This document shows positions 9,014-17,479 of a DNA stretch of 64,000 bases, in pieces. Every line of letters begins with the position of its first letter. Position 1 is the stretch's first letter. The notes under the pieces are model-generated. The model did no database searches, was not told where the DNA came from, and saw only the letters and a program-made list of their open reading frames with translations. Made by a program: the position numbers and the translations under genes. The stretch is from Pedobacter cryoconitis (lineage in GTDB: Bacteria > Bacteroidota > Bacteroidia > Sphingobacteriales > Sphingobacteriaceae). Location of the stretch: assembly GCF_014200605.1 (NCBI RefSeq), contig NZ_JACHCE010000006.1, positions 186,001 through 250,000 on the forward strand, written 5' to 3'.

Positions 9014-10216
9014 TTATTTAGAAGAATATGGAGTGACGATAATTTTCCTCCCTTCAGTTTTAAAATGTACAGATTGTAACAGCTCCAGTTTTTTCAGTAC
9101 CTGTGAAACACTCAGGTATTTAGACAGAGTGCCACTAAATAACTGATGTTTTAATTCTTCGTTCTGATATTGTATATCAACATCATACCATCTGGATATC
9201 TTTCTTAAAACACTTTCGAGCTGTTCACTATTAAACATGAAATATCCATTTTTCCAGGCAACAGCTTCATCCATATCAACATCTTTAACTTTAATAGCCG
9301 AATTACCTGTCTTTTGAATAATTGATTGCTCTCCGGGCCGTATAATCGTCTGGGCATTTGTAGACGAATTGGTAACTTTCACACTTCCCTCCAGCAAAGT
9401 AGTTTTAATGAAAGGCTCATTTGAGTATACATTTATATTGAAATGTGTACCTAATACTTCTACAACCTGATTATTTGAATGTACTTTAAAAGGTCTGGTT
9501 TTATCTTTAGCTACCTCAAAGTATGCTTCTCCGGTTAACTCTACTTTACGCTCATTACCCTGAAACGCTAAAGGGTAACGTAATGAAGAGGCAGCGTTTA
9601 GCCAGACCTTTGTTCCGTCGGGTAAAACCAATTGATATTGTCCTCCTTTGGGAGTTTCTACAGCATTATAGGCATACTTATCTGCTGGAGATGAACCGGA
9701 TTTTTGATAAACCAGCTGACTATCTTTTTTAGTAATGATAGTTCCGGATTGATTGGTTATTTCTCCATTTTTTGAATCAGCTAATATGATTTTTGAACCA
9801 TTCGATAAAGTCAAGATTGCTTTGCTCCTGCCAGGGACAATTGAGGCTACCTTATATTGATTAATAGACTCAAATTTATTTTGATTTGCCTGATATATAT
9901 AAACACTGGTAAAAGTCACAAAAATGGCTGCGGCAGCCATATACCAATATTTCATCGAGGAACCAGTCACGACTTCACTTTTTTTTTCCAAGTCCTCCCA
10001 CCTTGTAATGTCCTGATGAATTCTGGAATGCATTAAATTACCAACATTTCTAGTTTGCATTAGATTATGATATTCCAAAATTTCTTCCAATTCCTCAAAA
10101 AGATCAAAGTATTGTTCAAGAAATAATATTTGATCCTCATCTGCAGTACCTTCCAAATAGGCTTCAACTGCTTTTAAAAATTCAGCCTTAAATTTTTTTA
10201 ACTTCTTTGAATTCAT
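9014..10216 (-). CDS. FecR family anti-sigma factor
   Basis: 400 residues. The cytoplasmic N-terminus (about 1-88) is charged and helical, followed by one membrane span at about 91-109 (YMAAAAIFVTFTSVYIYQ). The periplasmic FecR domain is at about 185-285 (TPKGGQYQLVLPDGTKVWLNAASSL, LTGEAYFEVAKDKTRPF, VLGTHFNINVY) and the DUF4974 domain at about 320-395 (LRKISRWYDVDIQY). FecR proteins receive a signal from the STN domain of their transporter and release or activate an ECF sigma factor. The STN-bearing SusC gene is downstream, but no ECF sigma gene is adjacent: the next gene upstream is a divergent glycosyltransferase. Confidence 0.93.
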   Translation of the reverse strand: MNSKKLKKFKAEFLKAVEAYLEGTADEDQILFLEQYFDLFEELEEILEYHNLMQTRNVGNLMHSRIHQDITRWEDLEKKSEVVTGSSMKYWYMAAAAIFVTFTSVYIYQANQNKFESINQYKVASIVPGRSKAILTLSNGSKIILADSKNGEITNQSGTIITKKDSQLVYQKSGSSPADKYAYNAVETPKGGQYQLVLPDGTKVWLNAASSLRYPLAFQGNERKVELTGEAYFEVAKDKTRPFKVHSNNQVVEVLGTHFNINVYSNEPFIKTTLLEGSVKVTNSSTNAQTIIRPGEQSIIQKTGNSAIKVKDVDMDEAVAWKNGYFMFNSEQLESVLRKISRWYDVDIQYQNEELKHQLFSGTLSKYLSVSQVLKKLELLQSVHFKTEGRKIIVTPYSSK

Positions 10217-10368
10217 TAAGATTAAGGATTTATAACACTTTAATATAACAGTATATACAAATGAGATATACTCCTATGAATTCATAATTATTTTTTTAAT
10301 TATATCCATACGAATACGATTTAACCTGAAAAACGAATTTGATTTTCGCATATAACCGGGGATAGAGC

Positions 10369-10385
10369 TTTTGGGACATTTGTCC
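10369..10385. promoter_or_regulatory. palindromic motif before the tandem glycosyltransferase gene
   Basis: The 17 bases ttttgggacatttgtcc contain the inverted repeat GGACA-TT-TGTCC (10374-10385), 47 nt before the glycosyltransferase ATG. The same 17 bases recur at 16024-16040. Probably an operator; the Crp-like protein encoded at 15318..15896 is a candidate binder. Confidence 0.55.
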
Positions 10386-10432
10386 ATCCTAAGCTCCCCT
10401 ATTCCTTCTTAAATTTAAACAAACCCTTTATT

Positions 10433-11752
10433 ATGGATTACCCACTTGTTTCCTGCATTATGCCTACGGCAAACAGGCAGATTTTTATTCCTTATGCAAT
10501 CGATTATTTTCTGCATCAGGATTATCCTAACTCGGAACTAATCATCATAGATGATGGTGAAGAATCCATAGCCTCATTGATCCCCAGACATCACCGGATT
10601 CATTATTATTATTTTAAGCCTCTGGGAAGTATAGGCAATATAAGAAACCTCGCCTGCGAAACGGCCTCAGGAGAAATCATAGTGCACTGGGACGATGACG
10701 ACTGGTATGCACAGGATTGGATAAGTCAACAGGTATCAGCGCTGATCGGATCAGGAGCGGATATCACTGGCCTGAACAACTTGAACTTCTTCTCTACCTT
10801 AGAAAATAAAAGATGGAATTATAAAGATATAGAAAAAGGAACATCATGGGTCTATGGTGCAACTTTAGCTTATTGGAAATCATTCTGGAAAAATCACGCG
10901 TTCAACAATTTACAAGTAGGAGAAGACAATAATTTCATCCACAACTCAGAAGCTAAGCTATATCAGCATACTTATACAGACGGTTACCTGGGTATTATAC
11001 ATAGGGATAATATAGTCACCAGGCTATATGAAGATCCCAAAGAAAAACTCCAATTAGAAAAATGGTTGCGTAAAATAGAAGTTCCTGAGAAATGCGGGCA
11101 GCATTCTATCTTATCAACCAGTTCTGATCTTCCATTAGTAAGCTGTATTATGCCTACTGCCAATCGGCCGGAATTTATCCCTGCTGCAATAGAAAATTTT
11201 CTAAAGCAGGATTATATGAATACTGAACTAATCATTATTGACGACGGAAAAGAATCCATAAAAGCTTTAGTTCCTGACAATCCACGTATTCATTATTTTT
11301 ATTTTGAACCACTGGGCCCAATAGGAACAAAAAGAAATATTGCATGTGAGATAGCAAATGGAGAATTGATTACCCATTGGGATGACGATGACTGGTACGC
11401 TCAGGATTGGATCTCTCACCAGGTACAGGCTTTAATTAATTCGAATGCTGACATTTGCGGAATAAATCAGGTACAATTTTTTTCACCAGCACTTAATAGT
11501 TACTGGATGACTAAAAACAGTAATTCTAAAAGACCGTGGTTGACAGGTGCAAGTCTTATTTATAGAAAATCATACTGGGAGAAGCATCCTTTTAAAAATC
11601 TGCAAATAGGAGAAGATGATGATTATGTAAGAAATTCAGGAGGAAAAATCTTCGCACATGACTACTTTCAGGGATTCATTGCGACGCTGCATCCGCATAA
11701 TACGAGCATTAAATTCTTTGAAGACCCAAAAGATAAACTTAAACCTGGCTAG
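10433..11752 (+). CDS. tandem-domain family 2 glycosyltransferase
   Basis: 439 residues made of two consecutive GT-A fold domains of about 215 residues each. Each begins PLVSCIMPTANR (residues about 4 and 233), continues with an ELIIIDDG nucleotide-binding strand, then IG..RN.AC, and carries the metal-binding run HWDDDDWYAQDWIS, followed by LQ.GED (catalytic-base region). The copies are closely similar, so this is a recent internal duplication. GT2 enzymes transfer a sugar from a nucleotide-sugar. There is no signal peptide or membrane span, so it is cytosolic. Both copies keep the DDDD metal site, so both may be active. The acceptor is unknown; no polysaccharide locus surrounds it. Confidence 0.88.
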   Translation: MDYPLVSCIMPTANRQIFIPYAIDYFLHQDYPNSELIIIDDGEESIASLIPRHHRIHYYYFKPLGSIGNIRNLACETASGEIIVHWDDDDWYAQDWISQQVSALIGSGADITGLNNLNFFSTLENKRWNYKDIEKGTSWVYGATLAYWKSFWKNHAFNNLQVGEDNNFIHNSEAKLYQHTYTDGYLGIIHRDNIVTRLYEDPKEKLQLEKWLRKIEVPEKCGQHSILSTSSDLPLVSCIMPTANRPEFIPAAIENFLKQDYMNTELIIIDDGKESIKALVPDNPRIHYFYFEPLGPIGTKRNIACEIANGELITHWDDDDWYAQDWISHQVQALINSNADICGINQVQFFSPALNSYWMTKNSNSKRPWLTGASLIYRKSYWEKHPFKNLQIGEDDDYVRNSGGKIFAHDYFQGFIATLHPHNTSIKFFEDPKDKLKPG

Positions 11753-12001
11753 TCACCTTTTGTTCATATTTTATTTGAATTAAGGTAAACGCTTTTAATA
11801 TTTCTAAATCCGGTTTATCAACAAAAAACTATACTAAAGACTAACGTATTTACACCTATTTTTCAAACTAACTATCTAAAATATAAAGATTTATGTAAAT
11901 TAGCCGCGCTGATTTTCTCATTTATATAAATGTATTGAATTGGTTTTTTACACTACTGAACCAAAACCAAATATATCCACCCGTTTGTATAAACTGAGCT
12001 T

Positions 12002-14386
12002 ATGAAATTCAGATTAGTCATTATTATATGTATAATCTTTTGCAAAATGAACCAGGCAGCCGGCCAGGTCCCCACTAAAGTTAACCCTCAATTATTTAAA
12101 AGCTCCTGGCCAGCTTTCTGGATCACTACTAATGACGCACAACAACGCGAATACGGAATATACCATTTTCGTAAAGTCTTCCTGCTCCCTGCGTCCGTCA
12201 TACCTAAATCTTTTCTGATTCATGTCACCGCAGATAATCGCTATCGCCTGTTTGTAAATGGTAAACCAGTCTGTTCAGGTCCGGCCCGCGGAGATCTGTT
12301 TAACTGGTTTTATGAAACCATAGATATTGCCCCTTATTTAACAGAAGGAGAAAATACAATTGCAGCATTAGTATGGAATATGGGCACCCTTGCACCTGTT
12401 GCACAAGTTTCCAATCAAACCGCTTTTCTGGTACAAGGCAATTCTGCAACAGAAAAAATGGTCAATACAGATGCCAGCTGGAAAGTAAAAAAGAGTACAG
12501 CCTATACCCCCTGTTCTCTGGATAACGGTGAAAGATTAAAAGCTTATATGGTGGTTGGTCCAGGAGATCAGGTAGACGGCAGGCAGTATGCCTGGGACTG
12601 GGAAAAGACAGACTATGATGACGTATCCTGGAGTAACGCAGAAGAAATCACACATCCCGAACCCATTGGTTATGGAACTGACAACCGATGGACTCTGGCA
12701 CCCCGGAGTATTCCTTTATTTACAGAGCATTTATTACGTTTTCTAACTATCCGGCGCACAAACGGTATCAAAGTAAACCAAGATTTTTTAACCGGTAAAA
12801 AGCCATTAAAAGTCCCTTCGAATCAAAGGTTAAGTATTTTACTGGATCAAAAAACCATGACAGCCGCATACCCTGAATTAATAATTTCGGGTGGTAAAGG
12901 AGCCAAAATCAAACTTACCTATTCAGAAGCTTTATTTGACAAACAGGGAGATAAAGGAAACAGAAATGAAATAGACCATAAAGAGATTAAAGGAAATTAT
13001 GATGTTTTTATACCAGATGGCGAAAATAATAGAAAATTCCGTCCTTTATGGTTCAGGGCATATCGTTATGTCCAGCTGGACATCATGACCGCAGATGACC
13101 CATTAATTTTAAATGATATATACGGGATGAAAACCGGCTATCCGCTACAAATGAATGCTACTTTTTCAAGTAACGAGCATTCATTACAGGAAATATGGAA
13201 AACAGCCTGGCATACGGCACAGCTTTGCGCAGGAGATCTATATTATGACACACCATATTATGAACAGCTGCAATATACAGGAGATAGCCGCATACAAGCT
13301 TTAATTTCCTTATACACTTCTGGTGATGACCGGTTAATGCGAAAAGCTATTCTCGATTTTTATCACTCCCGTACCCCTGAGGGATTAACGCAGGGCCGCT
13401 ATCCAAGTAACCGTTTACAAATCATCCCTACATTTTCTTTGTTCTGGATATCTATGGTACATGATTATTGGATGCACCGTAGGGATGATGCGTTTGTAAA
13501 ACAGTTCCTTCCAGCAATCAATGAAATCAATGAATGGTTTCGTTCACGTGTTGATCAAAAGAAAAAGATGCTGGGCCCGCTAACCTGGTGGAATTTTGTA
13601 GACTGGGATAATTTCAATGGCTGGGGAACCGCACCTGGTGCAGATGATGGAAACTCGTCCATTCTTACTTTACAATATGCTTATACCCTCAACCAGTCTG
13701 CTGAACTATTCAGAGCTTTTGACTTAGCACAACAAGCTGATGCACAAGAGATGCTTGCTTTAGAACTAAGTGATCATACTTACTGGTACTGCTATAACCC
13801 ATCTAACGGACTAGTAGCGGACACACCTGAACAAAAATCCTATAGTCAGCACGCCGGAATCTGGGCAATACTAAGCGGAGCAGTTCCCTTACAGGAGGCA
13901 CAACCGCTAATGCAAAAGATTTTGGATGACAAGTCTATTGGCCAGGTGACATTCTTTTACCGTTTTTATCTTACGCAGGCCTTAAAAAAAGCAGAAATGG
14001 GTGATCTGTACTATAAAGAGCTTAAACCCTGGCGGGATATGCTTAAACTCGGATTAACGACTTTTGCAGAGAAACCTGAACCTACAAGATCAGACTGTCA
14101 TGCATGGAGTGCAAGTCCGGATTACGATTTTTTAGCAACAATTTGCGGCATTATGCCCGAAGCATCAGGGTTCAGAAAAATACTCATCAAGCCTGCTTTA
14201 GGCGAATTAACAGAAGTATCAGGTTCTATGCCTACTCCATCAGGGAAAGTATCAGTCCAGTTCAAAAGAATTGGAAAGAACGGGATACACGCGGAGATCT
14301 TATTGCCCGACCAGGTTTCCGGAACATTTAGCTGGAAAGGAAAAGAGATCAAACTGCGTGCAGGTACACAGATAATCACAATTTAA
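12002..14386 (+). CDS. GH78-type alpha-L-rhamnosidase
   Basis: 794 residues with a signal peptide (1-22, NQAAGQ). An N-terminal lectin-like beta-sandwich (YGIYHFRKVFLLP, then TADNRYRLFVNGKPVCSGPARGD) is typical of the GH78 N-terminal domain. A second beta domain at about 265-385 is followed by the six-hairpin (alpha/alpha)6 catalytic domain at about 400-700. This carries the conserved segment YYDTPYYEQLQYTGDSR, placed like the acidic catalytic motif of GH78, then WWNFVDWDNFNGWGTAPGADDGNSS. A C-terminal beta-sandwich holds ATICGIMPEASGFRKILIKPALG. It should release rhamnose or a related deoxysugar in the periplasm or outside. It has its own leader (11753-12001); the preceding glycosyltransferase may be unrelated. 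Confidence 0.85.
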   Translation: MKFRLVIIICIIFCKMNQAAGQVPTKVNPQLFKSSWPAFWITTNDAQQREYGIYHFRKVFLLPASVIPKSFLIHVTADNRYRLFVNGKPVCSGPARGDLFNWFYETIDIAPYLTEGENTIAALVWNMGTLAPVAQVSNQTAFLVQGNSATEKMVNTDASWKVKKSTAYTPCSLDNGERLKAYMVVGPGDQVDGRQYAWDWEKTDYDDVSWSNAEEITHPEPIGYGTDNRWTLAPRSIPLFTEHLLRFLTIRRTNGIKVNQDFLTGKKPLKVPSNQRLSILLDQKTMTAAYPELIISGGKGAKIKLTYSEALFDKQGDKGNRNEIDHKEIKGNYDVFIPDGENNRKFRPLWFRAYRYVQLDIMTADDPLILNDIYGMKTGYPLQMNATFSSNEHSLQEIWKTAWHTAQLCAGDLYYDTPYYEQLQYTGDSRIQALISLYTSGDDRLMRKAILDFYHSRTPEGLTQGRYPSNRLQIIPTFSLFWISMVHDYWMHRRDDAFVKQFLPAINEINEWFRSRVDQKKKMLGPLTWWNFVDWDNFNGWGTAPGADDGNSSILTLQYAYTLNQSAELFRAFDLAQQADAQEMLALELSDHTYWYCYNPSNGLVADTPEQKSYSQHAGIWAILSGAVPLQEAQPLMQKILDDKSIGQVTFFYRFYLTQALKKAEMGDLYYKELKPWRDMLKLGLTTFAEKPEPTRSDCHAWSASPDYDFLATICGIMPEASGFRKILIKPALGELTEVSGSMPTPSGKVSVQFKRIGKNGIHAEILLPDQVSGTFSWKGKEIKLRAGTQIITI

Positions 14387-14407
14387 AAACCAAATTTATG
14401 AGATCAA

Positions 14408-14599
14408 TTAATTTAACGGTTCCCACCGTACAATTTCAGACCAGATATCATACCAGACCTCATCATCCACCTTAAAAATGTCTTCGTCTGCAATATAAAC
14501 ACCTTCATGCCAGATACCATGTAGTTCTTCAACAACCACCTGGAATCTTACATACTGTTTATCTGCAGGCAAACTCCTTTGATCTAACTTAATTTCCAT
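14408..14599 (-). CDS. small conserved-looking acidic protein, function unknown
   Basis: 63 residues, acidic and rich in Trp and Tyr (ELHGIWHEGVYI, VWYDIWSEIVRWEPLN). No signal or membrane span, and no family recognised. The frame is clean with an ATG start, and the composition looks like a folded protein rather than a chance frame. Convergent with the rhamnosidase, 21 nt apart. Confidence 0.6.
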   Translation of the reverse strand: MEIKLDQRSLPADKQYVRFQVVVEELHGIWHEGVYIADEDIFKVDDEVWYDIWSEIVRWEPLN

Positions 14600-15317
14600 A
14601 TATTATATATTTAAATATTAAAATTGTCTATAGTAAAAAGATGCATACGAAAATTAAGGTTTGCTGGTTTTTACATTATCGGCTTTTTAGCAAAAAAATC
14701 ATAAAATTCAATCGGGACATTGGTTATTTCTCAGTAGAGTCCAAAACACAGAAAAAAATAATTGATAACTAACAGATTATAAACCACTACCTAAAATAAA
14801 TGCAAATAATCAGAAAGCCAACAAGTAAAAATTCTTTGAGCAACCAGTATTAATAAATTTCCATTCGTGCTTAATAACAAATGACACAAAAAATAACCGG
14901 ACGATGAAAAGGATTAAAATCAAGGGTGGTATTTGCAATGTGACAATTAACACATCATCTATATGTGTATAAATGAAAGATTTTTTACAGAATAAATTGT
15001 TCAGTAATTTGAAAAAAAATCAGATTAATAAGGTTCCAAGCAATGTTTTGAGTATAAAGAGAATATAAAGTTCTTAATTGACACAGAATTGTTAATACAT
15101 TTATTTTTATAATAATTAAAGTAAATGATATTTTTCGTATTTTGTTGATTATTAACCTATACCACCGCATATGCACTATAAACTACTGGTCCCTACATAA
15201 GAATAAAATATTGAGTTATTTTATAATTGATTTGCGTTAATGCCAGATCCATACAAAATGCAGATCACATTTACAGACTAATTAATAATTCGTGTCATTT
15301 TTAAATTATAATATGAA
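14600..15317. other. 718-base AT-rich region without a clear gene
   Basis: Very AT-rich. Frames of 63 codons (minus, 14985-15176), 43 codons (plus, 14641-14772) and 22 codons (plus, 14904-14972) exist, but none has protein-like composition or a recognisable family. It holds the promoter region of the Crp-like gene; a sequence near TTGATTTG about 15227-15234 is only a partial match to the -7 consensus. No tRNA or strong hairpin was seen. Confidence 0.5.
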
Positions 15318-15896
15318 ATGGAAAATAAGGAATTGTTCAGACTGCTAGCTGGAAAGAATTCTTTGCGTTTAGAGTTAGAATTAAAACTCAACGACATGAT
15401 TAAAAGGGAGTATTATACCAAAAGCCAGATTATTTTAAAACCAGGTCAAATCCCTAACCGGGCTTGGTTCATTGAAAAAGGTTCTGCAATGGGATTTGTT
15501 TTTAAAGAAGAGAAGAAAGTACCTTTTTGGTTCTGGAATGAGAACGACATTATGGTTCCGCTTAACAGCTTTTTTAATCAGGTTCCCTCAGAAACTTACA
15601 TAGAGCTACTGGAACCTAGTATCCTGCTTTCTATCTCTTTTGAAGATGTACAGGAAATATTGCTTGGTTTTCCGGAATCAAACGATTATGTACGCAAGAT
15701 TATGCAGGATTATCAAAAAATGAGTGAAAAAAGAATCCTCGAATTTGCTGCATATACCCCTGAAGAACATTACCTCCATTTGATGAGAGACTGTCCTGCA
15801 ATTTTCAGAAAAGCATCAGTAGAAAGTATTGCAGCATACCTCGGCATATCCCGAAAAACTCTCAACCGCATCAGATCCAGAACAAGAAGATTTTAG
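15318..15896 (+). CDS. Crp/Fnr family transcriptional regulator
   Basis: 192 residues. A cupin-like cyclic-nucleotide-binding domain spans about 20-115 (KSQIILKPGQIPNRAWFIEKGSA). The C-terminal helix-turn-helix is at about 155-190 (ESIAAYLGISRKTLNRIRSR). The cAMP-contacting Arg and Ser residues of E. coli Crp are not evident, as usual for Bacteroidota members, so the ligand is unknown. A rho-independent terminator follows at 15968. The palindrome GGGACATTTGTCCC lies just past that terminator and again upstream at 10369, which makes this protein a candidate for its reader; that is inference. Confidence 0.88.
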   Translation: MENKELFRLLAGKNSLRLELELKLNDMIKREYYTKSQIILKPGQIPNRAWFIEKGSAMGFVFKEEKKVPFWFWNENDIMVPLNSFFNQVPSETYIELLEPSILLSISFEDVQEILLGFPESNDYVRKIMQDYQKMSEKRILEFAAYTPEEHYLHLMRDCPAIFRKASVESIAAYLGISRKTLNRIRSRTRRF

Positions 15897-15967
15897 ATTC
15901 AGCTTAGCCGGTCCTCCCTATTAATTCCTAGACTATTTTATAAGCTGGTATTTTACCGGCCTTTCCG

Positions 15968-16005
15968 AGCTGTACCCCTTTTGATAGGGTTACAGCTTTT
16001 TTTTT
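15968..16005 (+). terminator. rho-independent terminator after the Crp-like gene
   Basis: agctgtacccc at 15968 pairs with agggttacagct ending at 15997, with one bulged base, followed by a run of T. It lies in the 304-base gap after the Crp-like gene, which also holds the palindrome at 16024-16041. Confidence 0.75.
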
Positions 16006-16023
16006 AGAAGTAAAATCTATTCG

Positions 16024-16041
16024 TTTTGGGACATTTGTCCC
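16024..16041. promoter_or_regulatory. palindromic motif before the MauE/DoxX gene
   Basis: The perfect 14-base palindrome gggacatttgtccc at 16028-16041 is preceded by tttt. Bases 16024-16040 are identical to 10369-10385. It lies 160 nt before the MauE/DoxX start and 19 nt past the terminator of the Crp-like gene, so it belongs to the downstream transcription unit. Confidence 0.55.
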
Positions 16042-16200
16042 TTTTTTCCGGCAAAAACCCTCCGTAACTTGCTCATGTCAAACAAGATAGTCAACAACTC
16101 TCTTAATTGCAGGCTGACAAAAATACGTCTTTACACGTCTTTCCTTAGAATGACTATTTCGTTCAGTTCTGCAATTAATTGATTTGGATTACAAAACTTA

Positions 16201-16620
16201 ATGTATAAAATTATGAACCCACATCCTTTTATTATCATCATTACCGGATTGCTCATCTTGTTATGGGCTTATGCATCTTTCTCTAAAATCTTTGACATGC
16301 ATAAGTTTCAACATGCGCTCATGACCCAGGTATTTCCCCGCTGGGTTGGAAAAATACTGACTTACGTACTTCCATTAACAGAAATTGCACTCATAGTACT
16401 CCTGTTAATCCCTCAAACAAGATTAACAGGCATGTATTCCTCCCTATTTCTTATGGGAGTTTTCACATTGTATGTAGGTGGAGCAGTTTTTCAGATCTAT
16501 GAACGTTACCCTTGTGCCTGTGGTGGGTTATTTGCCAGAATGGGCTGGTACAAACATTTTAAGGTTAATATCATACTGACATTGATAGCTCTGGCAGGGG
16601 TAATATTAATGGAATATTGA
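16201..16620 (+). CDS. MauE/DoxX family redox-associated membrane protein
   Basis: 139 residues with four predicted membrane spans (about 10-30, 52-72, 78-98 and 118-137). The motif RYPCACGGLFARMGW at about 101-115 places a Cys-x-Cys pair (C103, C105) next to a membrane face, as in MauE-like proteins thought to take part in electron or thiol transfer to periplasmic partners. ATG at 16201 is used; an in-frame ATG at 16213 gives a more usual N-terminus. No thioredoxin-like partner is next to it here. It stands alone behind the palindrome at 16024. Confidence 0.75.
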   Translation: MYKIMNPHPFIIIITGLLILLWAYASFSKIFDMHKFQHALMTQVFPRWVGKILTYVLPLTEIALIVLLLIPQTRLTGMYSSLFLMGVFTLYVGGAVFQIYERYPCACGGLFARMGWYKHFKVNIILTLIALAGVILMEY

Positions 16621-16624
16621 CAAA

Positions 16625-16834
16625 TTAGTTATTCTGTGCTTCCAGCTGATCTTTCAATAAATGCAACCGGTGTATAAAAACCTCAGCAGATCTTAAATCA
16701 CCTTTTAACTTTATATAGTTTAAATGAGATTCAACGAAAAGCGGTAAGTCCATAACCATGACACCACGTTCTAACTCAATTTGTGCAGGTAAAGCCAGTC
16801 CTGTGAAATAAGCATCTAATTCTTCTATCGACAT
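16625..16834 (-). CDS. small protein resembling the DUF6965 family
   Basis: 69 residues starting MSIEELDAYFTG, with PLFVESHLNYIKLKG in the middle and a helical C-terminus with a Leu-rich face. The pattern (two-residue acidic start, ELDAYF, then VESHL) recalls a small Bacteroidota family I know as DUF6965. The assignment is from memory of the pattern. Convergent with the MauE gene 4 nt away, and downstream of the terminator at 16861-16900. Cytosolic; function unknown. Confidence 0.6.
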   Translation of the reverse strand: MSIEELDAYFTGLALPAQIELERGVMVMDLPLFVESHLNYIKLKGDLRSAEVFIHRLHLLKDQLEAQNN

Positions 16835-16860
16835 GTTGCGAAGTTAAAAGAAATATCTAA

Positions 16861-16900
16861 AAAAACGGCCTTCCTATATTTAAGAAGGCCGTTTTTTTTT
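16861..16900. terminator. bidirectional rho-independent terminator
   Basis: A 9-bp GC-rich stem (16865-16873 acggccttc, 16884-16892 gaaggccgt) is extended by A-T pairs and flanked by T-runs on both strands. It ends the DinB transcript (minus strand, stop at 16917). Confidence 0.85.
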
Positions 16901-16916
16901 CAAAAACACATAGGGA

Positions 16917-17417
16917 TTAAAAGTTAGGGTCATCAGCACTTGGTCCGTAGCTGCCAGGAAGAGGCACGTCCAGTAAACGAAGATAAACCCCTAATTGCGC
17001 GCGGTGATGGACAATCTGGCTCATCGAATGACGGATAAACTCTCCTTTTGTTTTCGACATTAAAACCTGATCACCATGTTTTAATGTCCAGATTGGCAGT
17101 AAATCTTCTTCTTTTGCATTCTCAAGAGCTGCTTTTGCTTCAGCCAATGACTTCTCTAAGATTGCCAGTAATTCTGAATCAGTATTCCATACTGGTGATG
17201 TATAGGCCTGATCAGCAAAGTTTAATCCCTCAGTTTGGAGAATCATACTTATCCAGCCAGGCAGCTCCGCAATATGTCCTGCCAGCTTATTGACAGACAT
17301 GCTTTTTTCATGAGGTTGCCAGTTTTGCTGATCAGCAGGAATACGCTGTAGCATTTTACGGGTAACTACTGATTCTTCTGTGAGTTCTTTTAATAAGTTT
17401 TGAGTGGTTGACATCAT
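16917..17417 (-). CDS. DinB family protein
   Basis: 166 residues forming a predicted four-helix bundle. The three metal-binding His positions of the DinB/YfiT fold are represented by KLAGHIAELPGW (His47) and by RHSMSQIVHHRAQLGVYLRLL near residues 131-151. Members bind a divalent metal and many act as thiol-dependent S-transferases; the reaction of this one is unknown. It lies 62 nt downstream of the WYL regulator on the same strand and is probably co-transcribed with it. Starts at the first of two adjacent ATG codons. Confidence 0.82.
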   Translation of the reverse strand: MMSTTQNLLKELTEESVVTRKMLQRIPADQQNWQPHEKSMSVNKLAGHIAELPGWISMILQTEGLNFADQAYTSPVWNTDSELLAILEKSLAEAKAALENAKEEDLLPIWTLKHGDQVLMSKTKGEFIRHSMSQIVHHRAQLGVYLRLLDVPLPGSYGPSADDPNF

Positions 17418-17479
17418 GTTTGCTTTTAAATGTTAGGCCAAAGAAACAACAGGCTTATGACAACCCTATGTCAGCAGCT

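Noticed and set aside
14904..14972. 22-codon plus-strand frame with two Cys that looks like a modified-peptide precursor
   Set aside because: No modification enzyme, protease or exporter is near, the frame is very short and the region is AT-rich; chance is the simpler reading.
14985..15176. 63-codon minus-strand frame in the gene-free region
   Set aside because: Composition is dominated by Ile, Leu, Lys and Asn as expected from AT-rich noncoding DNA, with no motif or neighbour support.
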